A stretch of DNA of 64,000 nucleotides. Origin: Gymnogyps californianus. Its lineage: Eukaryota > Chordata > Aves > Accipitriformes > Cathartidae. A model generated the notes under the pieces. It was not told where the DNA came from and did no database searches. It worked only from the letters and a program-made list of their open reading frames with translations. The stretch is from positions 5,084,001-5,148,000 of the forward strand of contig NC_059478.1 of the NCBI RefSeq assembly GCF_018139145.2, read 5' to 3'. Positions 1 through 11,559 of the stretch are shown piece by piece. Position numbers and translations under genes: made by a program. Every line of letters begins with the position of its first letter. The stretch's first letter is position 1.

Positions 1-175
1 CAGCTCAGCCCGGTGAGCGGGGCGAAGAGCCGGGCGGTGGGGGCAGGCGAGCTGGCAGCTGACGGCTCGGCGGAGCCGGGCTCCCCTCCCTCCTTCCCCG
101 GTGCTGCTGCTGCCGCGCTCGATGCCTGACCAGAATATCAAGCAGCGGCGCTGCCCGGCTGTCGGATGGAAATGC
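1..175. promoter_or_regulatory. right-hand edge of a CpG island
   Basis: The first 175 bases are GC-rich and dense in CpG, with a run of GGGCG/GCGG/CCGG motifs. CpG becomes sparse after about base 200. In vertebrates such islands usually mark promoters and first exons of widely expressed or developmental genes. Bases 13-18 (GTGAGC after CCCG) match a 5' splice-site consensus on the plus strand, so bases 1-12 could be the end of a first exon truncated by the window edge. No convincing coding frame is seen here: the ATG at 122 gives only 20 codons. The left part of the island lies outside the window, so its extent and the gene it serves are unknown. Confidence 0.65.
13..18 (+). other. possible 5' splice site ending a truncated first exon
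   Basis: CCCG followed by GTGAGC matches the donor consensus at +1 to +5, with G at -1. Its place inside a CpG island makes a first-exon donor plausible. If real, the following tens of kilobases would be a long first intron, which fits the lack of exons and the many AT-rich blocks. A single donor match is weak evidence alone. Confidence 0.3.
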
Positions 176-2123
176 TGGGTATGAGACAAGAGGAGCTCAT
201 CACTTCGGTGGCTGCCCTAATTTCTTGGCTGAGGACAGGCTAGAGACTGGAAGGAGCTGACCCTCCAACCCGCAGCATCCCCAAAGTAGGGGGTGCGGGC
301 AGAGAGGATGGGCAGGGTGCAGGGAAAAGGAGAGAGGGGGGGAAAAAAGTGTGTCGGTGTGCAAATCTGAGTCCACTTCCTAATCCTCCCCGGCTGGCAA
401 AACTTGCCTGCTTGGATGCTGCAAAAGCAGTGGTAACCCAAACTCATCCATCCTGCTTCTGTCACCTGCCTGTTCCCCCCTCTGCTCCATCCTCGGGTTG
501 GACAGATAAAGAGATAAGCGGGAGTAAAATAACTCCAGGAGAGATAAAGAGATAGGCGAAAGGAAAATAAAATGGGGGTAGATAAACCATGCTTGCTATT
601 TATATTCCCTGTCTAATCTATCAATCCATCAGGCCGGCTATTGTGGTTATAGCATCCCTCAATCTGTCACCTGGACTTCTCTTCTCCATACATCTGTCTT
701 CCTTTACCCATGCCTACTCCCTTGTCTCCCAGTCCTAAAGGGAAAAAAAAATCAGGCAATTAAACACACCAGGAGGAAACGAGAAGTCAAAGCCATCATC
801 TCGGCTCCCCAGGGGAAGCCGGCAGACATCTGCCCGGGGATGAGGGTATAGGCGGGAGAGCCGGCAGCGCTGCCTGCTCCTGAGCAGGCAGGGCTGCGGG
901 AGGCTTCCCAGCTAGAAAGACCATTTGGCTTCTGCTACACATCTTTCTGGGCCGTCACATCACTTCTCCCCATCGTCACGTGGGCCATGCATCAGGCTAA
1001 TATTCCTCGGCTCCATCCTCTGTCTCCTCTGGACAGAGCATTTCTTACCATGCTTTTTGGTACCCTTAACCAGTCCTAAACACATCCTAAAGCCACCTGA
1101 ACATGAATGCAAGAGCTGTTGGGATGTCTGGCAGCATCTTGAGGAGCCGCTGGCCAAGACATGGTGGAGCAGCTTCCACCCGGTGCGGGACTGACCCTGG
1201 GCTTCTCCGCCTTGGTGCTGGCTCCAGAGGCAGGCAGGTGCTGCCCTGAGAGTAACAGTCCCGTGTGCGGGGACGCAGGCAGATTAAGGCTGTTGACTTT
1301 CAATTTAATGCAAAAAAAAGGCAAAAAGGGGTGGGCAGGCAGCTGGAGGGATGCGCCATCAACTCTTTGCATCCTCGCCGGTTGCCCCCCAGGCTGGCAG
1401 GCAGAGCAGCGCTGCAGCCTCCCCTCCCCGCAGCCCCCCAGCGACATTTCCTTGTGTATTGCCCAAAAGCACCGAGTTTGGCCCAAATCGCTGATTCCTG
1501 TCAGGAACGAGGCCGTGCGCAGCATTCCCAGCCCGGCACGGCGCCTTCTCGGCTAAACGCCCCATCGGGCAACGCAGGGGCTGGCAGACAAGGAGTGACA
1601 GCGATGCTGAACACATCCCTGGCCACCGGGCCCCCCACGCCGTGGGGCTGCACCACCTCTTTAACCGAGTGGAGGAAAAGACGGGGCTGGATCCCTGAAT
1701 TTTGCTGAGAAGTTGCTGTATTTTGGGAGAGAACCACTTCCACCTTTTTTCAGGGTAAGCGGGTGAATTAAAGGAAGAGCAGCGGCAGCGTGCCCCCCCC
1801 CCGGGAGGGGACTGCCAGGCTGCATGTTAATCTCGGGTGGAAGCAGCCAGGTCCTCCCATCCCTGTTCAGCAATTAAGGCGCTCAATGGACATGATTAAG
1901 AAGACGAGGTTAATAACTGGAGGTCAGCATTTGATTACCTTGCAGCGCTTTCCCCTGCGAAGAACAACGCCAACACCAGCGGGGCTGGCCGGAGAGTCGC
2001 TGCCCCGTGGCACTGGCAGGATCTGGCCTCTGGATGGAAAAAGCCAGCGTGCCACCCTGAACCAGGAATTCAGCGTCAAACCCATTAGGTTTTAAAAACT
2101 GGTATGTTTGGGGTTATCCTCAC
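176..2123. other. non-coding, apart from the GATA cluster
   Basis: No gene is recognised. Short overlapping open frames occur on both strands, as expected in GC-rich DNA. A small CpG-rich patch lies at about 1490-1640 and contains the 13-bp palindrome TTCCTGTCAGGAA near 1497. A short pyrimidine tract ending in CAG stands at 1744-1754, directly before GGTAAGC. I recognise no interspersed repeat. Confidence 0.6.
504..623. promoter_or_regulatory. cluster of six GATA-factor motifs
   Basis: WGATAR motifs occur at 504-509, 512-517, 542-547, 550-555 and 580-585 on the plus strand and at 618-623 on the minus strand. The first two pairs sit in a 17-bp direct repeat (504-520 and 542-558) with one mismatch and a 38-bp period, separated by a short GGAGT...ACTCC inverted repeat. 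Homotypic GATA clusters a few hundred bases from a CpG island are typical of GATA1-6 enhancers. The motif count and spacing are seen directly; enhancer function is inferred. Confidence 0.4.
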
Positions 2124-2165
2124 CTGGGCTCTGGTTTGCAAGCCCCTGCATTTATACAATATTCT
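2124..2165 (-). other. candidate 42-nt exon from a splice-site pair
   Basis: On the minus strand a pyrimidine-rich stretch ends in GCTGCAG, followed by 42 nt, then CAG|GTGAGG, a strong donor. The 42 nt are open in frame for 14 codons (RILYKCRG...). Splice-site pairs like this arise by chance several times in 64 kb, and nothing else supports transcription here. Confidence 0.12.
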
Positions 2166-4493
2166 CTGCAGCATGAAGCCAGAAAGCTGCCTCTTAAATA
2201 ACAAGCTGAGCTTCTCACTCACTTGATTGCAGACACTTCGGTTCGCTCCGGACACGTTTATTTAGCAGCTCTGCCAGGGAAAAGGCAGCTGGGAAAAGGT
2301 TGGGCTGTTTTGCCCCCAGCCCCGGCAGCAGGATGCGATTATCCCCTGTGCTCTCCCCTAGCATCCCTGCTCACGGCTCCCACGTGCGGGTTGTTGTTCC
2401 CACCTCCATCTCCTGGCCCCGAGACAGCCGGTGATGGGCTGTGATCGGCTACACCTGAACGGAGCTCGCAGCTCCAGCTTATCTAACCTACACTCTTTTT
2501 CCCCTCCTGCGTTTTCACCCCTTTTCCACAGCGGCGGTTGAGCCTCCAGCCCTGCACGCTGGGAAGGGGTGCCTTCGGCCTCATGGCCAAGAGCGTCTCT
2601 GCATCAGGCTGTGCCAAAATAGCAAAGACAGTTTTGCCGTGAAGAGCCAGGATGGAGAGAGGCTGTAGGGCTAAGTCTGCATCCCTGCTCCAGCCTCCCT
2701 CAGTTTCCCCACTCCTCGCTCCCAGCTGATGGTGTATCAGCCTGGGAGAACAGCATGGGATGCACAGGGGGTAAAACATCCCCAGGGGAAGAAGGGAGGG
2801 CTGGGGGAGCTCCAGGTAACACGCTTTGCTGGCAGATACTCTTTTTCTTTACATGCAAACAGCACACAGGTGCAGATTTTGCTTGAAATTCACCCCACGG
2901 TCTCTGCCCTCTTGATTCAGGCTGCAGGACGGGCAAGAAGTAGAAATCAGACGTTTTGCTTGGCGGGAGGCTTCACGCTGAGCATTTTGCTCAGGGCTCC
3001 TCCGGCTTCGTTAGCCACACATAACCACCAGGCAGCTGCCCAACAGAGCGGTTTTGCTGTTTGACAGCGTTTCTGGGGGAGGCGGGCGATGGCAAGCTGC
3101 CTGCGGACCTCTCCGCCCCGGCACGGGGCTGCTCCGCTTCTTCCATGTAACAGTTTCGCCGCAGGTACCAGAGATGCTCCTGGGCACGCGTGGGATCGCC
3201 ATTTACTCTCCCAACTAACCAAGCAGACCATGGGATGCGATCCCTGGGAAGCCAGGATCCCCAGGTCAGGTAGTGCCGTGGCCTGGAGCTGCTCTGCCAA
3301 CACAAGCCCACGGACACTTGTCATCGTTCTCTTCCCACTCCAGGCTCGTGGGGGGGGGGGTTGCCACCTGACCCCCTTGTTCCCCCTGCCTCTCTGAAGC
3401 CCAGCGACATCTGCGTAGCCGAGAGGCGAGCCGAAACCTCACCACCTCTTTTTTAGCATCGTCTTTTTCCCCCCCCCCCCCTCCCTTCTCCTGACAAGCT
3501 CAGAAGTGCAGTCAAGGTGGCAAATTAGCACCAGAGCCTCGTTAATTGGCAGGCAGGAGCCTTCTCCTGCTGTTTGGGTTGTCATCAGCTGCTTCAGCAC
3601 ATTTTCGGTTTCTCTCTGTTTCAGTCTATTTTCTCCCTTCGCTGACGGTGGGCTGGGTTTTTCCTCTCTCCTGCATCTCTCTGCCATCTCTTTCAAAGCC
3701 ATCAAGGGCTCTCATCCTCCCATGCCGCGCTCCCTGGCGTTCCCTCTCCGGAGAGGATTTGCAGGGCCTGTGGTAAATGGCCACTTCTTAGGGAGCATGG
3801 GGGCACAATTAACAGGCTCTTGAAATGATGACGACCTCGGCTTCTTCCTCCCTCCTCCTCAGCCTCCTGCTGCGGCCTCCAAAGAAGGCAGGAGAGGCTG
3901 CAAGGGGCAGGCAGGGAGGAGGCAGGGAGAGCTTGCTGCCAGCCCAGGCATGCGGGAGAGGTCCCAGCCACCCTCCTGTGTGTCCCACCCCACCCAGGAA
4001 CTTAGTGAGGACCTGGGATGACACAAGCTGGTGGGGACCTTGGGAGGCTCCAGTCCCCGTTCCTCAGCTCCCTTCTTCCCTCCCCACCGACTCCTCCTTA
4101 AGCAAAGATGGAAAAGCATAACCTTACCCATCCATTAGCACCCAACCCCACCCACTGCCTGCATCAGCTCTTGACCTCCTTGAGTGTCCCCCCAGCTGCT
4201 CCCAGCTCTCAAGGAGAACTTGAAGACCTCTTTAAGACACCATCAAATAACGTATCTTCACAGCAACCCATCCTGCAAGCGGAGAAACTCGCAGGGGACT
4301 GGGGAGGCTGATGGCAAATTGCTTTCTCCTTCCCCGAGCTCAGGGCTGGGAGCTGCTGCTGCCGGCAGCGGTACCCCTGTCTATTAAATACGGGTGCCCT
4401 GCCCCAGGGTGCCACCGCAGCCGGCGTAAATCAGCAGTGCCGGGGTCAGAGGCATCGCTGATTCACGGCCAGGAGCCCGGCTGGAGGACTTAC
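2166..4493. other. non-coding stretch with homopolymer runs
   Basis: No gene or recognisable repeat. Eleven Gs run at 3350-3360 and thirteen Cs at 3469-3481; both are sequencing-difficult homopolymers. The segment is otherwise GC-rich single-copy-looking DNA with chance open frames on both strands. Confidence 0.6.
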
Positions 4494-4632
4494 CTCATTG
4501 GGCCGGACCCTGCACCCCCCCAGCCCAGCTGCCCCCGGGACAGGGCTCCCAGGGGACCTCTTGGCTCTGCTCTTGGACTGGGGGTTGAGACAGTCGGTGA
4601 ATTTTGGAGGGACCTCCCTGGAGGGCAAAGCT
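4494..4632 (-). other. candidate 139-nt exon with strong splice sites
   Basis: Read on the minus strand, a run of 15 T followed by GCAG (plus-strand 4633-4651) makes an excellent 3' splice site. After 139 nt, GAG|GTAAGT at 4488-4496 matches the 5' splice-site consensus at eight of nine positions. The enclosed 139 nt have a typical vertebrate exon length and two open frames, rich in Pro, Ser, Gly and basic residues, with no domain I recognise. It could be an exon of a non-coding RNA, an alternative exon or a decoy. The T-run may simply be an A-rich simple repeat that looks like an acceptor. Confidence 0.22.
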
Positions 4633-4636
4633 CTGC

Positions 4637-4651
4637 AAAAAAAAAAAAAAA
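4637..4651 (+). repeat. poly(A) run of 15
   Basis: Fifteen consecutive A. No target-site duplication or retroposed sequence was found beside it. It doubles as the polypyrimidine tract of the minus-strand candidate exon. Confidence 0.9.
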
Positions 4652-6736
4652 CCCAGACAAAGCTGCGAGACAGACCTTTTGCTCCTACTACGCATGCCGG
4701 GAGCAGAGACCAACTGGATGGAAAGAAAGAAGGAGAGAGATCAGTCAAATTATTTTTACAAGTGTTCTCTCAGCCTCCAGGCAGCCTCTGCTCCATATGA
4801 GGATGCACAAATCCTCCCAGCCAATCTGCCTCAAAATCAGCAGTGGTTACTACATCGGTCGCCACCTTCCAGCTTTTCCTTTAATACGATTCTCCGTGAC
4901 GGTTCCTCGCCCAGTCCTTGCCCCTGGCATTATCGATCTGCTCAGGGAGATGGGCATTGAAGGAGAAAAGGGTCTCAGGGATCTGTTTCTCCACCTGTAG
5001 CCCATTTGATCGCTGGGAGAACCCATGCCTCCAAGGATTTATCTCCCATGTTGTTTTCCCAAACTAGTTTCTATGGTTCTTTCACCGACATAACAGTAAA
5101 AAAATACGGCATATAAACCACCCCAAATAGTGTCCAGGGATGTGAAATACTATAAATCCCAGGAGGCTGCTGGGAGAAGAGTGATGTTCAGATCGTGCCT
5201 GCTCCATCCAAGCCATCTCCTCATCGGCCATAAATCAGGGGGCTCCCCCGAAGCCCATGAAACTCAGTTAAAAAGAGATTTCCTTCTCTCCTGAGCCTCG
5301 GCAGTGGTGTTGGGAGCAGTGCTCTCAGAAAGGCTCCTGGGGGAACAGAATCAGTGATTACCCAAATTAGTTTCTAATAGCTTTTATCTCCTAATTTCTA
5401 CTTTGTCAAGTACTAAAATCCATTAATAATCAAGAGACCACGTGGAAAAACATTTAACATCCCAGCTGCCAAGAGCTCCCACCCCGTCACACTCCAGCAA
5501 AGTTAAAGGAGAGGGGGAAAAAAAAGAAAAAAAGAATTATTCTTTTTTATAATCTTAAACCCAGCTCTCCAGCTAAACCATCACCTGTGTTTGCTGATTG
5601 GCAGGATGATGGGACAAATTCAGGCATGAAGCTGTAGATGATGCACCTCCCATCTTGCTCCTCTCCAGCCCTTGCCGGATAAAGGTTCCCACGCAGCCCT
5701 GTCCCCATGGTAGCTCTTTTCCAGAAGGGACCAAAAGCTGGTGGCCGAGGCTTGTGGCACCCTCGGTCCTGCCTGTACCTGGTGGCTCCCGTCTAAATGA
5801 AGGCAGAATGCTGCCCGCCGTGAGATGGGCACAAGCAACAGGTCCTCCATGGGCTGAGGTTGGGTTGGAGCATTTCCACCCCAGGGCTGGTCCCTTCCAC
5901 TCTCCCATAGCTCTGCCAAAATACTGCAGCCCTTCTTACCCCCCAGCTTCAGCCTCTCAGCTTTATTTATTCCTTATCTTGTTCTCGCAGAGCCGGCCTT
6001 GGCCCTTTGGCCACACCAGGCCATGGCTCTCCCTGCTCAGGTGGGAAATCCAGCCCCACCATGCTTCGATCTGCATCAGCTGCCGCCCCACACCACACTG
6101 ACCCTCTCTTAATCACCTGTTTGAACAGTTTAATAGGCTTCTAATAAAATATTGCATTTCTAAAGCCTCCCCATGATGGAATAAATCCCCCCGGCATCCC
6201 CGGCAGTGGCCGGAGGAATGCACACAACCGCTGTATGGCATCGCCTGTGGCTTTCCCTCCGTGTCCGGGCTGCTTCCCCAGCAGCAGCATCCTGGAGAGA
6301 GGAGGGAAATAAAACCCCGCATCCAACCCAGAGGTTGTTGCCTGAGCAACGGCAGAGGTGGGCGCAGGGATCCAGGCGGCACAGCCAGAGGTGAGCTTCA
6401 GACATGATTGCCGGAGGGTTCAGGGCACCCTCTGGGGAAAAAAAGCGGGAGCAAGGAAGGAATCGGGATGTTGCAGCTTGAATCGATGGCTGCGGTACCT
6501 GCTGGGAGCTGGGGGGAGGACGGGGGAGGTGTGGGCAGCTGGAGCCGGGGTCAGTGGCTGCGGCATCCTGCATCCCAGCTGGGCTGCTGCGGGGGTGGCA
6601 CTGGGTGGGCACGTTCCCAGTATTAGGGTGGATCGGGGTTCGTTTAAAGAACACTCTTGTCCAACATGCCCCGGCCTCACCGCACACTTCTCCCTTCCTC
6701 TCTTGCCGGCTGGTGGCTTGAAGAAAGGGACTGAGA
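4652..6736. other. non-coding; AT-rich block at about 5030-5570
   Basis: No gene. Bases 5340-5470 are AT-rich and carry several TAAT/ATTA homeodomain cores in otherwise GC-rich DNA. A perfect 21-bp AT palindrome lies at 5528-5548. The remainder is unremarkable GC-rich sequence. Confidence 0.55.
5528..5548. repeat. 21-bp perfect AT-rich palindrome
   Basis: AAAAAAGAAT at 5528-5537 and its exact reverse complement at 5539-5548 are separated by one base. It is embedded in an A-rich then T-rich simple sequence, so it may be a by-product of low complexity. Confidence 0.85.
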
Positions 6737-6752
6737 TTTTTTTTCTTTGCAG

Positions 6753-6823
6753 TTTAACCATTACCCCAAGGCAGGATCAAGAACCAACGGCCCTATAGCA
6801 AACCCAGTATCCCCAAAGAACCA
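6753..6823 (+). other. candidate 71-nt exon with strong splice sites
   Basis: A tract of eight T, then CTTTGCAG (6737-6752), forms a strong 3' splice site. After 71 nt comes CCA|GTAAGTT at 6821-6830, a strong 5' splice site. One frame is open right through, beginning FNHYPKAGSR and ending PVSPKN. Exon length and both sites are good, and the reading frame has an ordinary protein-like composition, but I recognise no family. The YPKAG pentapeptide also occurs in the dipeptidyl-peptidase-4 family, yet the flanking residues do not match, so I give it no weight. The site lies on the same strand as the possible first-exon donor at 13. Confidence 0.25.
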
Positions 6824-8563
6824 GTAAGTTCTTATCCCCACATGACTGGCAGTCCGTCAGTCTGTCCAAGGCTAGCTGGTCATGTGCAAATCCTGTCCTG
6901 AGCTCCTGCGGCTCAAAACAGCTCCGGTTAAGCTGCTGGCCTCGCAGAGATGAGTGAGCAGCAGTGCAACGGCACTGTACTGTGGTGACCACCTTGGGGC
7001 CAGACCATTGCCAGACAAGATCCAGTCTTCGTTAGAACACCAGTCCCTTAGTGACCATGCTGGTAACAGCTTGGGACATTACCACCACCATGCACTTTTT
7101 AGTCCGCCCCTTCTCCTGCCCTCAGCGAGGCCCGAAGTCCGGTTATGGATTTATTTGCATTTTGCTGTTGGCTCAAACATCGCTAAAAAGCCGCTGTGAT
7201 GTTGGCTCAGGAGCCGCGGGCTTCAGGCGCTCGCAAGCCATAAATTGACAGCCGCGCTGTGTTCAAATCCGTACACGGGGTTAATGGACACGGCTCCTGC
7301 CAGAGGCTGGGCGCCATGGCAATCCCTGCCCGGGGGATGTGACAGGCGGGTGTCCCTAGGGATGCTCAGCATCCTCCCGGAGCAAACCCCTGCACAGGCT
7401 TTCTGCAGCTGCTTGCAAAGCGGCCGGCGCCCAATGAGTGTCAGGGGCCGCTACAGCATCCACATCATCTCCTAATCGCAGGGAGATGGGATACTGGGAT
7501 GGGATCCAGTGCCGCGGATGCTTTCCAGGGGTTTGCTCCTAAGCAAGAGAGATTTAGTTGCTGGGAGGGGTGTAAGTAAGATGACAAACCAAAATATATC
7601 CAGACACATACAGTACATAAAACTACAGTCTGTTTCCTGTCTAATTGGTAATAAATGTAAATGTTTAGTTATGCCTGGCTTGGGAGCTATGAAAAACACA
7701 TCTGGCTGGCTGGCTTTTCTGCCTACCATCTGTAGCCGAAACAAAAGGCGAGAGTGCGTGCTTGTGTCCGCACCTGAGGAAGGCGACAGCGGGGGAAGAG
7801 GGAGCGGGAGCAGGAACAGAAGAGGAGGAGGAGGATTGCCAGAGAGGGGAAGGTCAGTGCTGGAGGGTGATTTCTGGCCAAAGCTTTCCCTGCTTATGGG
7901 AACCTCCAGGTTCTGCATCTCTGCTTGGTCCTTCACTCCCCTCCCAGGTAATGCAACCCACAGAGGAAGGGCCTGTGCCCGCCAGAGCTGCTGACAGTAT
8001 TCCTGCGTGCAGCGGTGGGGGAAACAAAGCCGGCGAGCCCCTGGAGGTCTACTCCTGGCCATTAATTACCATTAACCAGAAGCTCTGATCTGATCCAACC
8101 TAGAGTGGTGTCTATGCAGCCCTTCACCCAGCACAAAAAGCTTATGGCTGAAACGGTCAGACCACGGCCGGCAAGGAGGGGATGCTGTTTTCCCCCTCTG
8201 CTCCTGTCCCAGAGCCATCCTCAGGTCCATAACACCCGACCTGCAGCACCATCCCCACCAGTTAAAGACTGGGAGGAAACCACTTACCCAAGGAAGCAAA
8301 TACAGCCCCTTCTCAGCTCAGAAAACTTTCTTGACCCCAGGTCCCCAGGGCTGGGGAAGGTGGGAGAGCCAAAAAGCTAACACACACTGAAAATCGGGTT
8401 TGCAGCAGAATTAAGCGTAGGGGGAGGCGTAGGTTCCCCCTCCCCACCAGTACCTCCCAAGCTATGGTTTCCGGCCCTCACCCAGCAGCAGCTCCAGCCC
8501 CACGGCAATGCCACCATCACCGTCCCTGCCGGACCCACACCTGGCCCTGGGAACCCAGCAGCC

Positions 8564-8586
8564 TTCCTCCTCCTCCTCCTCCTCCC
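8564..8586 (+). repeat. (TCC)n trinucleotide microsatellite
   Basis: About seven to eight perfect TCC units. It creates poly-Ser and poly-Gly stretches in the two overlapping chance open frames, which shows how such frames arise here. Confidence 0.9.
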
Positions 8587-11519
8587 GCCTGGTTCACTCT
8601 TATTCTGACAGCACCGCCTCTTACTTTGAAGCAGTTTTTTTCTTGGAGAATGAGCTTCTTTTTTCTAGACCGTCCCCAAAGAGCCTGCGAGTACTCGCTC
8701 TCGTCCCTCCCCCTGCCTTGATCAAGGCTGAAGGCTGAAATCCAAGTGCATTGATCAAAGAGGCTTCTTCGGGTGAGATTTACTGGCGAGGAAAAGCAAC
8801 AGTTGTTGAGGAGCTGGTCCAAGGGGCCGGCGGTTCCTCGCCGGCAACAAGATGGTAGCTGCAGGTAGGAGGTGCGAAGGACTTCACGGCGCCCAAGGCA
8901 GCAAAGCAAAGGGATTTTCACCGACGGGTGAGGTTGTAGGCTGCCATAGGCGAGAGGGATGCTGCCTGCTCCGGAAACGTTTGGGATGGAGCAGCAGCCA
9001 GGTGCCCTACTTCTGAGCTCTCCTAGGGAAAGATGCAGCTTTACGTACGACTGGGACAGAGATCAGTGATGTCTGGGCACGGCCTGCCGTGTCCCGGGTC
9101 TTTTGCCTCGAGACAAAAGCCTCCCGTTCCTAGAGGGTAGCTTTAAACCAGCCCAGGCTCCACAAAACCCCTTGAAGAGCTGCAGGCTGGCAAGCCCAGA
9201 CAGCAGCCCCTTGGCTCGGTGCTGAGCGCTGGGGCTGGGTGCCAGCTACTCATGCCAAGGTGAAAGCGGAGAGATCAGGCAGCCAGATGGCATCCTCCCA
9301 CAAAAATAACCACCAGGACTCAAAACAGCTCAGCTGCCATTGAGAGCTAAAGCTGGGCCCAGTGCGGCCGGTGGCTGCCCCGAGGGGGGACATGCCGCTG
9401 CCCAGGCAGGGAGGGGGCAGCAGGAGCAGGGGTAAAGCCATCCGCAGGGATACGCAGGCAAGGAGCCGGTGCCATCGCTGGTGTTTCTCAAGAGCATCCA
9501 GCGTTGAAGTGCGAGCCATGCCCTTATGCCCGGCTTGTGATTGCCCAGCACACGCTGCCCGAGAAAGGGAGCGATAAAAAGGGGTGAAGGTGGGGAAGGG
9601 GCGGTGGCAGGCTCTTACTTGGGTGGCAGGCAAAGGACAGCGTTGTTGCTGTTGGCAAGATGACCAGACAACCCAGCACCAAGAGGCAGCCCCTCCAGAC
9701 AGGCTGAGACCTGCTCAGCCCCGGGCAGCTCCTGCAACCATTTTGCTGTGACGGAGATGATGAACCACCCCCCCGCCCGCCCCGCCATGCCACGCACTGT
9801 CTCTGCACTGAGATGGGCACAGGCAAAGCCAGCTCGTTGCTGCCTGCACTGTGACATGCTTTATGCCCAAGTCCCTGCTGCCCACCCCGTGCTACCTGCC
9901 TGCTTCTTGCCTGTACCAGCAGCACAGCTCCCCAGGCACCCTGGGCGAACTCACATGCCCTGCAGGGTCCTTTAAGCCAAGCTTAAAGTGTGACTCAGCC
10001 AAGCCCAGCTGCAGCCCCCCAGCAGGACATACAGCCTTTGAAATACTGGGGCAGGCCCCCCAGCGGTCACACAAGTCCCCAGTTACTGGGGACACTCGGT
10101 CACCCCTCCCAGGCTGGCAGAGATGAGCCCTGGGGCCACGCTACCTTACTCCCCGGTGGAGTTGATCCCCGCTAGCTCCAGCTCTCAGAGCTGGTGAGTC
10201 CAGATCTCCAAGGTCAGGCCATCAGCTGGTGCAACTCCCCAGCTACCTCCAGGAGATTTACACCAGCCGCGAGGTCCATCCATCCCATGGCAAGGGTCAG
10301 ATGCGGCTGATGCGGGAGGAAAGGCCAGCAGTGACGTTTGCATGCTGCTCCTGGCAGCCTCCAAGCAGCCGCAGCAGCTGCCTTTGAGCACTTTTCATCT
10401 AGTTCAATGAAAATGAGATGTTCAAGTGAATGAAGATAATTTAATAATGAATAGCTCCAACTTATCGGAGAAGCTCTCCATCCCTGCCTGACAGTTGCTG
10501 CCTCTAAGTGCAGTTTAATAAGGGAATCACCATCACTCAGCCCTGTGGTAGGAAATCAACACTTTGCTACCCAGGGAAAAGGCTCTGCACCTTCCTAAAA
10601 GCTGAAGCAATTTCTCAAGGAGCCTAAACTCCGTTGGCCTTTAAAAGGGAAACGAAAAAAAGAGGGGGGTGGGAAAAAGCAACCAGCAAAGCAGCCCATC
10701 TTCAGAGGCAAAATGTAATTAAAAACAAAAGCCAGCTTGAAGAAGGCTGTAAGTCATCACAAGCAGCAGCCGAAGCTGCAAGCGACAGCGATGCTGACTG
10801 AGCAAGCGAGTGGGAACGCAGGGGGGTCCCAAGGCTGCAGTAAGCCAGGAGGACATCTCAGCAAGATGTTTCCATGCATCAAGGTGCTGCTTTCTGCCAG
10901 CCAGGACTGGGACGGCTCCGCTGCGTGCCATCATCCCCAGTTGGGAGACGTGCTGCCCAGGGACAGAGCGAGCCCCCTCCTTTGCTGGGACAGGGCATCA
11001 TCGTTCAGCCCAGCCACCCTGGTCACCCCTGCGGTGGCTGTGCCAGCCCCGGCGGGGGGACACTCCCAGTCTTCGACACTGCAGAGAAGCGCTGCCGAGC
11101 CATTTCCATCCAAAGTCACTCTGTCTGTACAGTGAGAATGGAAAATGCCCGCAGAGCATCCTTGGCAGGGATTGACTGAGCTGGGAAGCGCCACTGCAAT
11201 GATAACTGGGGACTATGCACAGGTCCCATCGGCTGGGCAGGCAGCATTGGGCCCCCGTCCCGCTGCCCGAAGCCCCAACAGCAGGCAGCCGTCGTCCACG
11301 CTGTGGAAATACAACCAGCAAGTTATTTCTTCAAGGCACGAATCTGCATCTCACCGAGTATTGATCAAGGCAGCAAAGGGCTGCATCCTGCCTGGCGCTG
11401 CCTGCTCCCGTGCAGGCAGAGGGAGGTGTCGATGCGGGGGATGCCAGGCCCCGCGGATTCCTGCTGACACCTGCCAGTGCCGGGTGCTTAATTATTAATT
11501 GCATTTCCAGTAGCAATTG

Positions 11520-11559
11520 TTGCTTGTGCCGATAGAGTTGGACTAGACATCACAAGCAA
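11520..11559. repeat. 9-bp inverted repeat with 22-nt loop
   Basis: TTGCTTGTG at 11520-11528 is the exact reverse complement of CACAAGCAA at 11551-11559. The loop contains TTGGACTAGA, which resembles the end region of CR1 LINEs, but no other CR1 sequence surrounds it. It could be a small hairpin or coincidence. Confidence 0.6.

Noticed and set aside
4311..5000. 229-codon plus-strand open frame
   Set aside because: Three other overlapping frames on both strands, A15 run inside, and low-complexity composition point to chance.
6753..6823. YPKAG similarity to the dipeptidyl-peptidase-4 family in the candidate exon
   Set aside because: Only five or six residues agree; the flanking residues that are conserved in that family are absent.
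7190..7290. tRNA-like B box (GTTCAAATCC)
   Set aside because: No matching A box spacing, acceptor stem or anticodon arm could be folded around it.
8085..8120. CR1 3'-end-like string (GATCCAACCTAGAG...TCTATG)
   Set aside because: No upstream CR1 sequence is collinear; too short to call.
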